A DNA stretch of 64,000 bases from Syngnathus acus (GCF_901709675.1 NC_051095.1:14337456-14401455), one strand, 5' to 3'; shown: positions 1-13,939, numbered from the stretch's first letter. Notes: generated by a model not told the origin, from the letters alone. Numbers and translations are program-made.

Positions 1-1
1 G

Positions 2-154
2 AGTTCACAAAACCCTCCTGTTCTTGCAGAATTGCCAACTGTTTCCTTTTTCAAAGAACAGCAAAAAGTATTTTTAGCTGGTAAAGATGTTTGTAATTTT
101 TTATACGTAGTTGATTTGGCGTTCCGTCATTGTGATTGGTTAAAACAAAAGTAG
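2..154 (+). other. Open frame of 50 codons running in from the window edge, unidentified
   Basis: From position 2 the frame stays open for 50 codons and ends at TAG 152-154. The composition is protein-like, with segments such as LPTVSFFKEQQ and VVDLAFRHCDWLKQK. A pyrimidine stretch ending TTGCAG at 24-29 could be an acceptor, but the frame is also open before it. I do not recognise the protein and it does not resemble the formin region expected upstream of the DAD. It may be the tail of a transposon-derived gene or simply chance. Confidence 0.25.
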
Positions 155-889
155 GCATGCACAATTTGCTACATCGCCCAGTCAGCTCAAAGTATTACTG
201 TATGCCCCGCCTTTCCCAAAGAGATCACAGTAGATCAACCCCTTATTTATATTGTGGAGAACTACTTTGAGTGATTCACATATCACCATGGCTCTCTCCA
301 GGTTACATTTAAGTTGTACATCCCTGCTCTTTTTTTTTTTTTTTTTACTTAGTAGTTGCCTATATGCATCAGCTTGACTGTGCACACTGTTACATAGCAG
401 GGCTGTTGAGTTGAAGTGTTAATAAGTAATTGACATGAAAATGTCACACTTTTAATGATTTCATTGTGGGCGTGTGACCTTTTAGATTGTGCTTATGTAT
501 AAGATGTTACACCACTCACATATACAGTAGAAACATTGTGGATGGATTCTTTCCTTAATGATGTTTTCATTTTTATTGCTAACATGCCCAGAAGCATGTT
601 TGAGGGTTGGATTTGAAACCGTGACCTTAAATAGCCTGATTTAAAGAGCCATTATAAAGAGATACATTCACTGAGGAGTCATTTTTCTAACATAAAGTGG
701 TATGAAGTAATGTTCGACACAGCCTATCATTTGTGAGTGTTATCAATTTGCCTTCTGTTTTCCCTACATTCACTTTTCTTTAGCTTCAAAATTGTGACAG
801 TTGTATATCTTTTTATAGTTAGTGTCCTGGAGCACTTTTTGTTTTTCTACATTTAAACATGTTTCCCGTGTGGCATGCGAAAGCAAAAT

Positions 890-1110
890 GCATATGTGGC
901 TGACTTACTGCTGGTGGCTGACGGCTTCCTGTCAGCCGTAACGGAGGTGGAGGGTCTGAGATCGATGGCTTTGTGCCTCACTGACAGCTGCAGGTAGGCA
1001 GGAAGGCGTGTGCGTGCACCTGTATCACAGCCTCAGCCGCACTAGCTGATCAGAGGCGAGCGTTGACAGGCAGGTACGCACTCGCCACATTCGTGCTGTC
1101 TCTATGGTGA
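890..1110. other. GC-richer non-repetitive island, candidate conserved noncoding element
   Basis: This block is clearly richer in G+C than the flanking AT-rich intron and contains no simple repeat or recognised mobile element. It has a perfect 7-bp inverted repeat (GGCTGAC at about 914-920 and GTCAGCC at 930-936) and TGACAGCTG near 981, an E-box with a TALE-like half site. Between 936 and 993 one frame is open and bounded by AG and CAG|GTAGG, but its phases (1 in, 2 out) cannot splice into the DAD exon. An enhancer-like conserved element is the better guess, and this is inference. Confidence 0.25.
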
Positions 1111-1521
1111 CACAGACGCGCCGAATGACGATAACTCCATGGATAACTTGTCGAGACATGAGTTCACGGCTTGCTTCTTTTACTGTGCCGCCTTAGTTTG
1201 GCAGCAATTGATTACATCTCATTCTAATTAAGATACTCATTAACCAAAGGGGTTTTTAACTGTTTATTCTACATACAGACTGTGTCCCACCTATCTCCCA
1301 AAGTTAGCTAGAATAGGCTCTAGCTCACATAAAGAGGGCTAACATAATAAAAATGCATAAATTAATAATCTCTCATAGGTTTCCATAACATTACCTATTA
1401 AGTAAGGTAGTTACCAAGCCCTGCCACAAATCCGTGAGTTATTAACGACTACAGATTGTGTTTGTTTAATTTGCTATATTAAAGGTCTAAACTGTACGAA
1501 ATACCCAAAGCAGTGATAGTA

Positions 1522-2245
1522 CCGTATTTTCCGGACTATAAGGCACACCTAAAAACCTAAAATTTTCTCAAAAGCCTTATAGTCCGGTGCGCCTTATATA
1601 TGGACTAAATTCTTAAATCTAAACTGGCCCGAAGCATTGTGTCATGAAATCAATCATAAGTGGCCCGCTGAAGACTATGAATCATGAATCAAAAAGACTA
1701 TGGATCATTATTTTGTGATTATAAATTAATTTGTTGCGTCTGAAGTTGAAATAAAAATGATAAAATTAAAAGATTAAGATTAAAGTCCCAATGATCGTCA
1801 CACACACATCTGGGTGTGGTGAAATTTGTCCTCTGCATTTAACCCATCCCCGTGTGATTTTAATCCATCCCCTGGGGGAGAGGGGAGCAGTGAGCAGCAG
1901 CGGTGCCGCGCTCGGGAATCAGTTGGTGATCTAACCCCCCAATTCCAACCCTTAATGCTGAGTGCCAAGCAGGGAGGCAATGGGTCCCATTTTTATAGTC
2001 TTTGGTATGACCCGGCCGGGGTTTGAACCCACAACCTTCCAGTCTCAGGGCGGACACTCTACCACTAGGCCACTGAGCTGGAGCCAAATGGAGAATGATT
2101 TGATTTGGATTAAAAATCTGACATGATGCATTAATGGTGCGCCTTATAGTCCGGTGCGCCTTATATAAGGACAAAGTTTTAAAATGGGCCATTCATTGAA
2201 GGTGCGCCTTATAGTCCGGTGCACCTTATAGTCCGGAAAATACGG
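1522..2245. mobile_element. TA-flanked MITE with terminal inverted repeats, interrupted by a SINE
   Basis: The left end reads CCGTATTTTCCGGACTATAA and the right end is its inverse, with TA on both sides (1520-1521 and 2246-2247). This fits a non-autonomous Tc1/mariner-type insertion. Subterminal copies of the CTTATAGTCCGGTGCGCC motif repeat inside both ends. There is no coding capacity. A tRNA-type SINE sits in the right half. Removing the SINE and one target duplication leaves about 401 bp, close to the 412 bp of the uninterrupted copy at 61716-62127, which lies in the opposite orientation. Confidence 0.8.
1767..2085 (-). mobile_element. tRNA-derived SINE, family A, copy 1 (nested in MITE)
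   Basis: Read on the - strand, the element starts with a tRNA-like head: an A box of the TGGCCTAGTGG form near 2063-2075 and a B box GGTTCAAACCC near 2022-2032. A body shared with the copies at 37347 and 60102 follows. The 3' tail is a short AACTTT/TCTTAA-type repeat. AAAT flanks both sides (1763-1766 and 2086-2089), and the SINE-free MITE at 61716 shows the undisturbed site. It resembles the AFC-type SINEs of percomorph fish, an assignment made from memory. Confidence 0.85.
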
Positions 2246-2247
2246 TA

Positions 2248-5102
2248 CTTCAAAGTCATCTTACATTACCCTTAAAAAATGACTTGCATGTGAATTTAGT
2301 TTGCATTTGCAGGAAAGACACTCAGTAACTTCAATGAATCACTTGAAAGTGCGTCTTTAACACCAACACGTTACTACCTTCCTATTTAAAGAGTGCTCTG
2401 GTGGCATCTTGTGTCACTAAAGAGGACAAAAAAACTCCATTGCATGATTTTTTTGTCAAGAGAATGCATATTCATCATGTTTGTACTTCATCAGTTGCTG
2501 TGTAAAGGTGAATTCCGCCGTTAGGTGAAAAAACAAGAAAGTGCTAAACTGTAGAATTGCCAAAATTGAAAGCCACCAAAAGTCACATTTTGGGGTATCC
2601 TAGATAATCCTAGATTCCCACTCCATGTATTATTGCTCAATTCAGATTTTTGTGTGAAATATTTTTTTGGTGTGTCTAAGAGTTCATATTAGATATTGGG
2701 GATTTTGTCCACATGGCTGTGGTAGACAATTTCAGTTTGATGCCGCTCGGTTCATCACCCCTGCAAACCACTCACTGTTAGAAATATATAATTAAATCAA
2801 TACACCTTTGATAATGTCAATAAAAACTGAGTCACATATTGACCTGTAATCATGATTTCTAGCTTCCAAAAATGTTTTCATAAATTTGCTCCACCTTGCT
2901 GAAAGGCTTCTTTGAATATCAATAATCTATGGATGGATCAAGTGTCTAATCATTTCTCCACCCATACGTGGACCTCACCAGTCACATCCCAGTCAATCAA
3001 ACTTAATTACCTTCAGCAGACTTCATTGTTAGATCTGTTTAGCTTTCAGAGACGTCACTGCCTTTAGCAGATGCAAACAACCTGTGTGGACTTTAGTTCA
3101 GATGTTATCTCAAGCCGTGTTCCAGAAGTCGGCATTAACTATCCAAACGTGCTATTCATTCTGAATGCTGCCCTGGAGATAAGAGCCAGACTTAATAGAA
3201 GTCTAATGAGCTTAGACGTCTCTTTCATCTAAATAACTTGAGTGGGTCGAGTAATTCTCTACCTGTCCTCTCCATAGCAACCAAAACATCATAAAATACA
3301 AGTTTAATAAAAAAAAAAATGGTCTGCATATTTTCAACGTCCTATGGCACTTTTAAGGGAATACTTTTTCACTGTTGTGTCTACAGGAATTCTCTGAAGA
3401 GTGAGTAAATTTTTATCATCAGGGTATTATAGCTTACCCTGAAGAAAAAAAAATATTTTGGAAACTGTGCAGAGAGAATAAAACGCAATCGAAAGTACAA
3501 TGACACTCAATAGAGAAAGGAAGCAGCAGATAAGAGAAAATGATCCAAATGTTGATTTAGCACCAGTGTAAATGTTCAGTGATACCTTGAACATGCTTTG
3601 TTTAAACTTTGTAATTCAAGAAAATTTGTAATTCATTTTTCTAAATCCACTTCAAACCCCACCGTTTTCTAAATGAACATAATGAACTTTGAAATTTGCT
3701 TCAGTTAAAAGCTGCAACGTGCATCTTGAACCAACAACTTTATCAAGCTCCCCATTAAAATGTATATTCGGTAGTGTATTGTAATCTGGTTATTCACTTT
3801 CACTGTAACCCTTCTAACAAACCCCTTCCCAAAAAAAAAATGTTCAGTTGAAAGGAAAAATGTCGAATTAATTTTATTCCAACACAAGAAACAGTTTTAA
3901 CATCCCCAAATTCACTTCTGTGTATCTTTTCAACAACTAAGAAGCAAACGTCATGGATCATCAACTTGTACTTCATACTGAAAATAAACAAAATTTTCAT
4001 TTTGGAAAATGTGGGGTTGTGAGTTCAACGCAGCTGGGCGTCCTGACACGGCGACCCAAGAAAGTATGTCAAACTAACATCTGTCAGCGCCTCCCCATGT
4101 GTCGCTGTGGTGCTACCGGGCAGAACTATCTGCACATGGAAATAGCAATATGGACACTCAGGAGCGAGAAAATTAATGCTTGCGGAGCCAGGAGAGTGTG
4201 TTGGTTGCAACATTGCATGCATCTCTAGTCCTCCCATCACACTTTACCGCCATCCACCCTACCCTACTCTTTGCCACTAGGGACCCGGCAGCATCCATCC
4301 AGATGGAGGGTTTATTTTGGTTTTTGTTTGTTTACTTATTCATGCATCCAGCTATTTGGGGGCATCGCATGGGCTTTCGTTCCACCACGGAATGCAAATC
4401 GCCACGGCGACTAATCCACTTTCATCTCTCCCCTGTCGACATCCAACTTCTCTCCGTGCCTCTCCTAGCCCTTTTTTTTTTTTTGGGTCATGACGGCTCT
4501 CATTTATCTCCTATGGGCGCATACTGACCATACTGACTCTCTTGAGCTGGTGCATGTCCCAAAAAAAAAAAACTTTTCACCTTGAGCTCACCTCCCACAT
4601 CTCCCAGACATTCTGAGCTTCCGGCCTCCTTTCCCACTCTGATCCTGGTGCTATGCAAGAGCTGAGGGCAAGACCCAAGTAGAGAGAACAATACCCCCCC
4701 AACCTCCTTTGAGTGCAGGGTTGTGGAAGGTGACACAAGTGGGTTTGTATCATTGAAAAATTAAAATTTTAAGCAAATATCTTCATTTGGTTAAGAAAGT
4801 TACTGTGATTCATTTTTACAACTTGCCCCTTCATACACACATGCAGAGCTCCCACATATGCTTTAAATACTTGGTAATGTTTGAATTTCAAAAACATCAC
4901 ATTGTATTTTTGTTGCGCCGAATGTCAACAGAAATTGCAGTATCTCGAGGCTATTTGATTCAAGTACTGTGAAAAGTGCTTGAAAGTTGCATGCATGAAA
5001 TTCTATTCCATCGCAAACATATTTGCCTTACTGAGTTGTTCATAAACTACATCTATTGGATCATGAAATATATTTTTATTATTCATGTTATGACATATTG
5101 TT
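2248..5102. other. Intronic sequence without recognisable genes
   Basis: AT-rich single-copy-looking DNA with several A- or T-runs, for example near 3309, 3831, 4473 and 4560. Short open frames occur on both strands, but none has splice sites or a recognisable family motif. Nothing further can be supported. Confidence 0.6.
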
Positions 5103-5178
5103 CCATCCAGTTTCTACCGCTTAACCGCTTCATGTAGGGTGCATCCTGAAGTGGTCGCCAGTCAGTCACAGGGCACAT
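5103..5178 (-). repeat. Relic of SINE family B, 3' part
   Basis: On the - strand this matches the diverged 3' half of the family B repeat: the segment ending in CGGTTAAGCGGTAGAAACTGG followed by the ATGG-type end. The tRNA-like head is missing. Divergence from the other copies suggests an old insertion. Confidence 0.5.
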
Positions 5179-8100
5179 AGTCAAGTCTTCAAGTCAAGCA
5201 CAGTCCATTCTGGAAGGACAGTTGGTCTCATGAGAAAGGGAGCTCACATGATCGGTGCTAGCGGTGGCCCAACATCATTTTACCCTTTCCGCATTGAGCT
5301 GGCGATGGTGCTGGTTCAGAGCCCGAGACAAAATTAGCGCTTGCACTTTGAATGGAGCCAGACTAGCAGATACTCTCATGCAGGTCTGGAGGGAAGTCTC
5401 CTTCGACATTCGTGACAGTCCCCAACGTGAACATTCAACTAGCATTTTACATAATAAAGCCAGGGGCCTCTAGTCGTGTGCTGCTTTGGAAACAGAGACA
5501 CATACGATTAAGTTTTGAACCTGTACCAGTTCCAGCGGCATAACAATATTGGTTCTCACTGTGAATCCAAATTGGTATAACCCTCCAATATTTCGGACTG
5601 AGCGCTTATGATCCTCTACATTAGTTTACCTCTGCTGTACTGAAACCACGTGTACATTTACGGCAATATATAATGCACTACATATAAAGTAGTGGAATAG
5701 CTTAAAAAAGAGATGTTATGCTTAAACTTGGCCTCAGCCTTAGAAAAGGTGGATGAACATGGACAGGAAATGGAAGTGCACATTAAAGACCTGTTTGAAA
5801 AAGTTTTTCAAGTCTCTCTGTCAAAGCTTTTGTAAGGTTTCACTGCTTTGACTGCGGGGGGAAATGGGGAAAAAATGTTTTAGAGAGAAGTAAAAAGAAG
5901 ACACATCAAACAAGTGCATGACTGCTGTCCTTTGGGCACTTGTGTTGCCGGTAATGATGTGTGTTTGAGTGTGCGTGCATGTGTGTGTCCGTCACAGGCC
6001 GGGAGGCTGCTGAGAAGGACTGGGCTAAAATGGAGACAATAAAAGAACTGGGCAGCAATGCGGCAGTGGAAATAGGAAAGCGGAGTCTATTAACAGTTAC
6101 GCGTTTGGGCAACCAAGCTTGAATTTTGGTGCTTTAAAGTGAGCGAGGGATGAGATTAAACAAAAGCATCATTACAGCCGCTCCACCTGCTCATAAGGAA
6201 GCACCCCTTCTCCACCCAGTGAGGCCTTTGTTTCACGGCTAATGGTCGAGGTTAATTGCACAGGTGACATTCTGTGGGCGAACAGATGGGCGCAAATGTG
6301 CTTAAAAACATGACACAGAAACCAAGCAAAAAGAATAAAAAGCACAAGTAGGGTTTTCCTCTCCCCTCTGCTTATTCGCTCTATTTCATCCTTCCCTCTC
6401 TGCTCAAGGAGGTTGACTGAGGTGAAGTTAAACTCTCAGCCAGTGGTTTCAATTCATCAAGCACACGGCCTGTAACCTCTCATTAGATCTCATTATAGAG
6501 CAAATTAGACGCAGTATGAGGCTATTTAGAGGCTAGTGGATTGTCGACATCTCTCCTATGCACAATGATCCTCATGTTTGACACTCCAACTTCATCAGTC
6601 AGCAAATGCAATTGTTTGTTTTATTTTTATTTCTTTACTCTCAAATTGTTTGTTTTATTTTAATTTTTTTACTCTCATGACTTAAGAATGATAAAAGAAT
6701 GTGGTGTGTGATAATTAAGAAATGAGACTGGCACCCATGCTCATGACATATTGTCATTTAGCTAAATTTATTTTCTGTCTTTTGGACAGCACATAGTTGT
6801 TCTAGAATTTGAGACACTCGAAGTGAATCAGGAATTTCAATTTGATTCCTGGCTCCATGTTTGTGCCACCTCCAGTTGCGTGACAGCACCAGTGTGCTCC
6901 ACAACAATAGCCTGTACATTGAGTGAGAAATGAGTGTGGCTGCCATCGTCTCACTACTTTATGTTACACCATATATTTGTACTTTGCACTCCACGCTTTG
7001 CTAATGCAGACTCAGGGAAGAAAAGTCACTGTCCTACTTGGTGTGTTGATGTTTATAGCCATTTTATCATTCCTAGCTATAATTTACTGAGAAGCTTGGA
7101 CAGATACTCACAACGCACCTTTGCTACAGTTACTGAACAATAACTTGCATTTCTTTTTTTTATGAAAAACACCTGGTGTATGTTTGGTGTGGTTCATTGT
7201 GGTTGGCTATTAATATTCGTGTTTCGTGTTCCACTTGCACTCACATGCACCACTGCTATCAGTTTTTTTGGGGCACACAGCATGATATCATAATGTACTG
7301 TGAAACTACCAGACAGGAGCGTTAAAATTTCTAGAAATTACACACCTCACTTTTTCCCGAATAATTATTATTATGTTGAACCCATCTAAAATAGAGCTCT
7401 CAGTCGATACAACTTGTTTTTTCCTCTCCAAAAACATGCAGGAGGTGACAAGTAGCAAATTGAATTTATGAACAGGCTTTGTTGACGCTGCTGCATAATT
7501 ACAGGAATGTCATGCCTTTGGTGTTTACTGTAAGAATGAGGACATGATCAAATACTTTGAAATGAAAATCAGTGTCAGTATAAACTTTGTAGTTGGCAAG
7601 ATCCATTAGGTACACCTGCATGCTCAAATTAAATCCAATACAAGAGAAACCACTTCAATTACTGCAATAATCTCGTGAGTTGTACATAGCATGCACTTCT
7701 TATTGCGATTAACATAATTTTAGAAACAAATGCCACTATTATGCAGTTCAAATCCAAGACACTTTCTTTTGCATGTATATACTATTTGTATTAAAATTTG
7801 TCTCTTCCAAGTGGCCTTGATATTAGCATCAGCCACTGCTTTCATTGTAGTGTTGTCACAATTTTCAATGCTGCTGTTAGTCTGTGGACAAGACTCACTT
7901 GTCAGTGCAAAGGCATTGGTGTCATTGATCAAGTAAATACTTAGTCCTTTTTTTGAGCTAAGCCGATGTTTGGCGTTCCTGTTCCCGCAGCATATGTATT
8001 GCAAATAATTAAATGTCATAGAAGCTCCTGCTGTCAACTCGCGAAGAAGGTGTTTTACGACCTTGTTTCTTTGCTCGCTCCGCCAGTTGCTCCTCATAAA

Positions 8101-11100
8101 CCACTCAGCCACCACCAGGCTCACGCAAACCGTCATCACATTCTTCCTTTGATACCTTTTTTCAGTTCCCGCTCCCTTTTTGTATTTTCTCTTTCTCTTC
8201 TTCATTAGCTTTATGATTATTAACTTTTGAACATGAAACTTGTGACAAACCGAATCCTATCGGAAGGGGACAGTCAGCATTGCATCCACTGCATTCACCT
8301 AAAACTATAATGATTAATGGGAATGAATAGCATTTTCAGTGCAACCTTGTTAAAATTAACAGCCGTAATTTGAATAATTAGGTCATATAGTCATTGCTCA
8401 CAAATCCAGTATACCACATTGAAGACTAACTCCAGGCGAGCATCACGGTGAAACCTTTCACGCAACGGACGGGATCCAAAAAGTCAGTATTTTATCTCAG
8501 GGTGACTCTCATTAAGATCTCAGACTGATCTTAAAATTTTAACTCTGAACTTAACAAAAAAGTACCTCAAAGCCCAAGGAAAAACAGCAACCTTAATAGG
8601 ATCATTACAACACGTTTTGGCTGTCTGTTGAGGGGCCCGCATCTTACCCCTTTTCAAAGACAATTTCCTGTATGTATGTGGAGGAAAGATCTGTTCTCTT
8701 TGTGGCATAAAAGGTTAGCCCTTCTGTAATCCCTTTTGCAAGAAAACCGTCACTGAGGATAATGAGTAGTGGATGAAGATTGGCTTGAAGTCAAAGTGTG
8801 GACAAAAATGTGAAACTGACAACTAGTTGTTAGAGAGATGTTAGGCTGGATTTCGTTAAGGTGCCCTTGCACAAGGCATTGTCCCCTCCACCCCAGTTCA
8901 AGTGGCACAGCACAGTTTGCACACCTTTCTATGATTCTCTGCTTGCGTGCCAGCATGTGCGGGCACAACAAACGACATTGAATTGTCAGTTGAATTGGCC
9001 TTGTGTTTTTAGCATCCTACTAATTCATTAATCGACAGTAACTAAAACACAACATCATATTAGTGTTTGTAGTGAGTACCAAAGAAAGTTTGGGTTGTAT
9101 CTGTTAAGTTTACATAGTTTGGTTTGAGTCTATATGGAGTTTTGTCTTAATAAGTTCATATAGTTTGATGGCTAATTTTCTGGCGCCTGGTTGCTTTTCA
9201 GCAGCAGTCCAACAGGACCTTGTTAATTGATGACATGGGAGTATGTTTCCCATTTTAGTCATTTAGTTTGTGCATGTCTGCAGTGCTCCTCCTGAACCCC
9301 AGTCTACCAGGGCTCTGAAGTCTTGGCCATTACCAATGATGAATTGTGCTACAGTTAGGCAAGAAGTAGGACAAATTGATCAAAGTGTCAGGTGCCCCTT
9401 TGCGATGTCGCGGTCTGGTCGACAACAAAAAAGCACCAGAGAAGGAACTGTCAAAAAGTTTCCTGTGCCAGGTGGTTATAGATTAAGGTTTACTTGTCGC
9501 TGGCGTTCATGCGAATTGTCTGTACTAGCCCACATTTGGAAGCATGAGCCTCAAAAGACATTGCCAGTTGGTTCTGTTATTTGTTCTCCATATTGTTCTA
9601 CAGTTGTAAGCACATGCTTTGAACCAATGAGCTTGCTATCTGGGTGTAGTGCTGCAATTTGAGATAAGCACTTACTTGGCTCAGACCTTTTTTTTCACCT
9701 GATAAAGCTGGTGTAATTAAACTTGATTTAATCAGGATTGCTGTTGAGTACAGCGCACCGATAAACAGATACATCGGTTACAAAGCGGCCCTTGGGAAAA
9801 AGGCTTTGAGGTAGACAGAGAGAGCAAAATAAGTGCAAGCCAAGATTTGCAATTTAAAGAATTGCGATAGACATGCGGTGCTTCTATTTTTAGTTTTTTC
9901 CTCTGCTGTTTTGCATGAAAGATTGCAAGTCAGATTTTCTCTCATAATGATATATGACATTTGGCTAAATTAATAGAGTAGCTTTTGCATAAAATGTGTC
10001 TCTTTTAAATTGCAAAGGATTGATCGTGTAGCACCACTACTTATTTTGGAAGGTGCAAAAAAGAAGATGCAAAGAGATATGACATAACGATTGAGCAGGA
10101 GCACTCATGTATGCAAAAGAATTGAAGTCTCAGGAGCTACTATAAGTCATCCTAATGATGCTAGCTTAAAATAAGGTCTGTTCTCGACCGGAATGATGAA
10201 AAGGGTGGCCCTCTGACTCATTAGTATTGGGGCGTAAAGATAGATGACCTAGATCTAGAACAACGCTTATTTTTTAACTTTGTTGAGCGCCGTACTGCTG
10301 TGGCCTACCACCCCAATCGTCGCTTCCGGTCTTTTCAGCTATGTCAACTTTGTACTTTAGTCCACTCCACAGCCTTGGCTGCACCGTGGGGTATTATTTT
10401 TTGAAGGCTGGTTTTGGTGTCATTAACCCAACACTGACAGAGGGCTAGTGCATTGAGTGGCGCCGCACTAAGTCTTTGTAAAGAGCACTTAGCTCCCTTC
10501 CGTTAGCCAAAAAAAAAGAATATCTGTCAGTGACGATCAGTGGACGCTTTTGTCTCAAGGCTCCCCCTGTCTGTATTAGTAGCTAAGCTTGAAATGTACT
10601 TTACTTCTCCTGGTAGTTTACTGAGAAAGGACAGGCATCCGCCATAGCTTTTTTTTGTCAGGAACAGTGGTGATGTTTTATTCATTTTATAATTAATGGA
10701 GAGCAATCATTCGATTTTGTGTTCAGTCTAAGGGGATGGAGCCTTCAACAGCAAATATGCTATTTAAATGGCAAGCGAGGATGGCTTGAATATACCAAGT
10801 TTTACGCACGTGTGCCTTTGGGGCACTGGGAGGGTGGTCCACAAATTCTAGTCATGCTGTAACATTTTTGCACCCCCCGCCCCTAAAACCAGATGATTAT
10901 TTTCTTTATTATGGTTTTTACACTGTAAAAGAAATGTCCGTAGATTTGATAGGAATATATTGTAAAATAATAATGCAAGCACGAAAACCATAATACATTG
11001 TTAAAATCACAGTATACTTGAATAATGTGTGAAATTAGATATTTCTGTCAAAACTACAGTAAGTGTGTGATTCGGAAGAACTTCATTTGTTCAAACTACA

Positions 11101-11160
11101 AACATAGTAGTAAATACAGACAAACTACTTTGTTTGTAGTTTGAACATATATTTATATAC
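5179..11160. other. Intronic sequence without recognisable genes
   Basis: No exon with family similarity or convincing paired splice sites was found. An open frame of 161 codons on the - strand at 7720-8205 is lysine/arginine-rich only because it lies opposite pyrimidine tracts, and I treat it as chance. The 6180-6560 part is less repetitive and more GC-balanced, which would suit a conserved noncoding block, but this cannot be shown from one sequence. Confidence 0.55.
6610..6679. repeat. Two-copy tandem duplication, period 35 bp
   Basis: The segment starting ATTGTTTGTTTTATTTT and ending TTTACTCTC occurs twice in direct succession, with starts 35 bp apart and a few substitutions. It is a local T-rich duplication with no coding potential. 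Confidence 0.7.
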
Positions 11161-11497
11161 ATTTTCTATACCGCTTGTCCCCATGGGGGTCGCGGGCGTG
11201 CTGGAGCCTATCCCAGCAGCCATCGAACAGTAGGCGGGGGACACCCTGAACCGGTTGCCAGCCAATCGCAGGGTACACAGAGACGAACAACCATCCGCAC
11301 TCGCACTCACCCTCACATTGAGGGGCAATTCGGAGTGCTCAATTGGCCTACCAAGCATGTTTTTGGGATGTGGGAGGAAACCGGAGAGGCCGGAGAAAAT
11401 CCATCCAGGCACGGGGAGAACATGCATACTCCACACAGGGAGCGTCGGAGGTGGAATCAAACCGGCACCCTCCTAACTGTGAGGTGGACGAGCTAAC
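11161..11497 (-). mobile_element. tRNA-derived SINE, family B, copy 1
   Basis: Read on the - strand, a tRNA-like head with a B box of the form GGTTTGATTCC is followed by the body typical of this teleost repeat (TGTGTGGAG, ATGTTCTCCC, TGCCCTGCGATTGGCTGGC) and the 3' end with GGGACAAGCGGTATAG. TATATAC flanks both sides (11154-11160 and 11498-11504), consistent with a target-site duplication, although the site is AT-repetitive. Apparent open frames across it are artefacts of the repeat. Confidence 0.8.
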
Positions 11498-11504
11498 TAT
11501 ATAC

Positions 11505-12800
<1,296 letters not shown>

Positions 12801-12856
12801 TAGCAAGTTGAAGTTTGCTTGTTTGGTGTAGCAATGTGACGTTTGCTTGTTTACTC

Positions 12857-12904
<48 letters not shown>

Positions 12905-13005
12905 GCATACATACATACATACATACATACATACATACATACATACATACATACATACATACATACATACGTACGTACGTACATGGACGGACGCACGGAC
13001 GGATA
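12857..13005. repeat. Compound tetranucleotide microsatellite (GATA)n-(CATA)n-(CGTA)n-(GGAC)n
   Basis: About twelve GATA units are followed directly by about sixteen CATA units, then a few CGTA and GGAC-like units. It begins about 95 bp after the DAD exon donor. Open frames here (YLSI and YVCM repeats) are artefacts. It is likely highly polymorphic. Confidence 0.97.
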
Positions 13006-13859
13006 CAGGCATGATTCATGTATAAAGCTACAAGATTCTTAATTTTTGGTTCACTGCTTTCTTGCACAGAATTCTGTTTGATTTTAGTAGGCGAAATTTC
13101 CGTTGCACAAAAACCTGTGACGGTCTTATATCTGACCATCGTATTGGTTATTGTTGCTGATGATCATATACATGACCGTACAGTGAAATGCTTGTTTCCA
13201 TTTGCATGCACATAACCTTCACACAATTTCATCTGAAGGGTCTTCCACTCATTTCTTCGTATGTTATGTGTCTACACTCGCTTGGTTATTTGGATATTTT
13301 TTGATAATTTGTCAACCTGTGAGGTAACAACATTCAACATTAATGATGATTTTGTATCCTACTGCTATCTTTTTAGCGCAAGCGGGTGTATGCATTTCCT
13401 CACGTTTCAATTCTGTGACCTTATAAAATCAAACCAATCATATTTGCTCATATAGTGGCCTTCCTGGGTTTTTTATACTGTGTATTTAGTGGGGGGAGAA
13501 ACATATTTGTAAAATAGCTTTTCAATTATAATTTACTCCAATCCCCACTCATTTTGTGGGTGATATTAAAATGTTTAACATCTTACAAATAGCATTTGGA
13601 TCTCTAACAGCACATCTACTGCAGTGGAAGACACTATTTGAGGAAATACAGTATGCTTTACACTATCACTCTTTCTTGGGGTTTTGAATCGGTTTCATGG
13701 CATTTTAAAATGTCTAAGAATTGTTTCTGGGAGTTTTGTTCTTGCCAAAAGAAATCTGCTCTAATGCTGTTTTCTCTTTTCTTACTCCTGCATCCTACCC
13801 TTTTCCTCATTTCCTCTGATCTCTTTTCCCCTCCACTCCATCCACAAAATTTTTTCCAG

Positions 13860-13925
13860 GTGATCAAAGTCCTTCCAGTCCAAGTTCTCGGTGGCCGACT
13901 GCTAACTATGGTTACAGAACCCTAG
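13860..13925 (+). CDS. diaph2: Candidate in-frame cassette exon (or alternative 3' exon) of DIAPH2
   Basis: A very long pyrimidine tract (about 13770-13857) ends in TTTTTTCCAG, and 66 nt later GTGTGTG could serve as a donor. Entering in phase 1 from the DAD exon, the segment reads open through 22 codons and leaves in phase 1, so it could be inserted before the last exon without changing its frame. The added peptide starts GDQSPSSPSSRWP and ends NYGYRTL; it is rich in Ser-Pro, a pattern common in regulated linkers. If the weak donor is skipped, translation continues GVCF and stops at 13937-13939, giving an alternative C-terminus. It lies only 1.1 kb after the DAD exon. I know of no such exon in the mammalian protein; expression is not shown by sequence alone. 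Confidence 0.55.
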   Translation: MIKVLPVQVLGGRLLTMVTEP

Positions 13926-13939
13926 GTGTGTGTTTTTAA

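Noticed and set aside
7720-8205. 161-codon frame on the - strand
   Set aside because: Longest non-repeat frame, but it has low-complexity Lys/Arg runs opposite pyrimidine tracts, no domain, no splice signals and no recognisable similarity.
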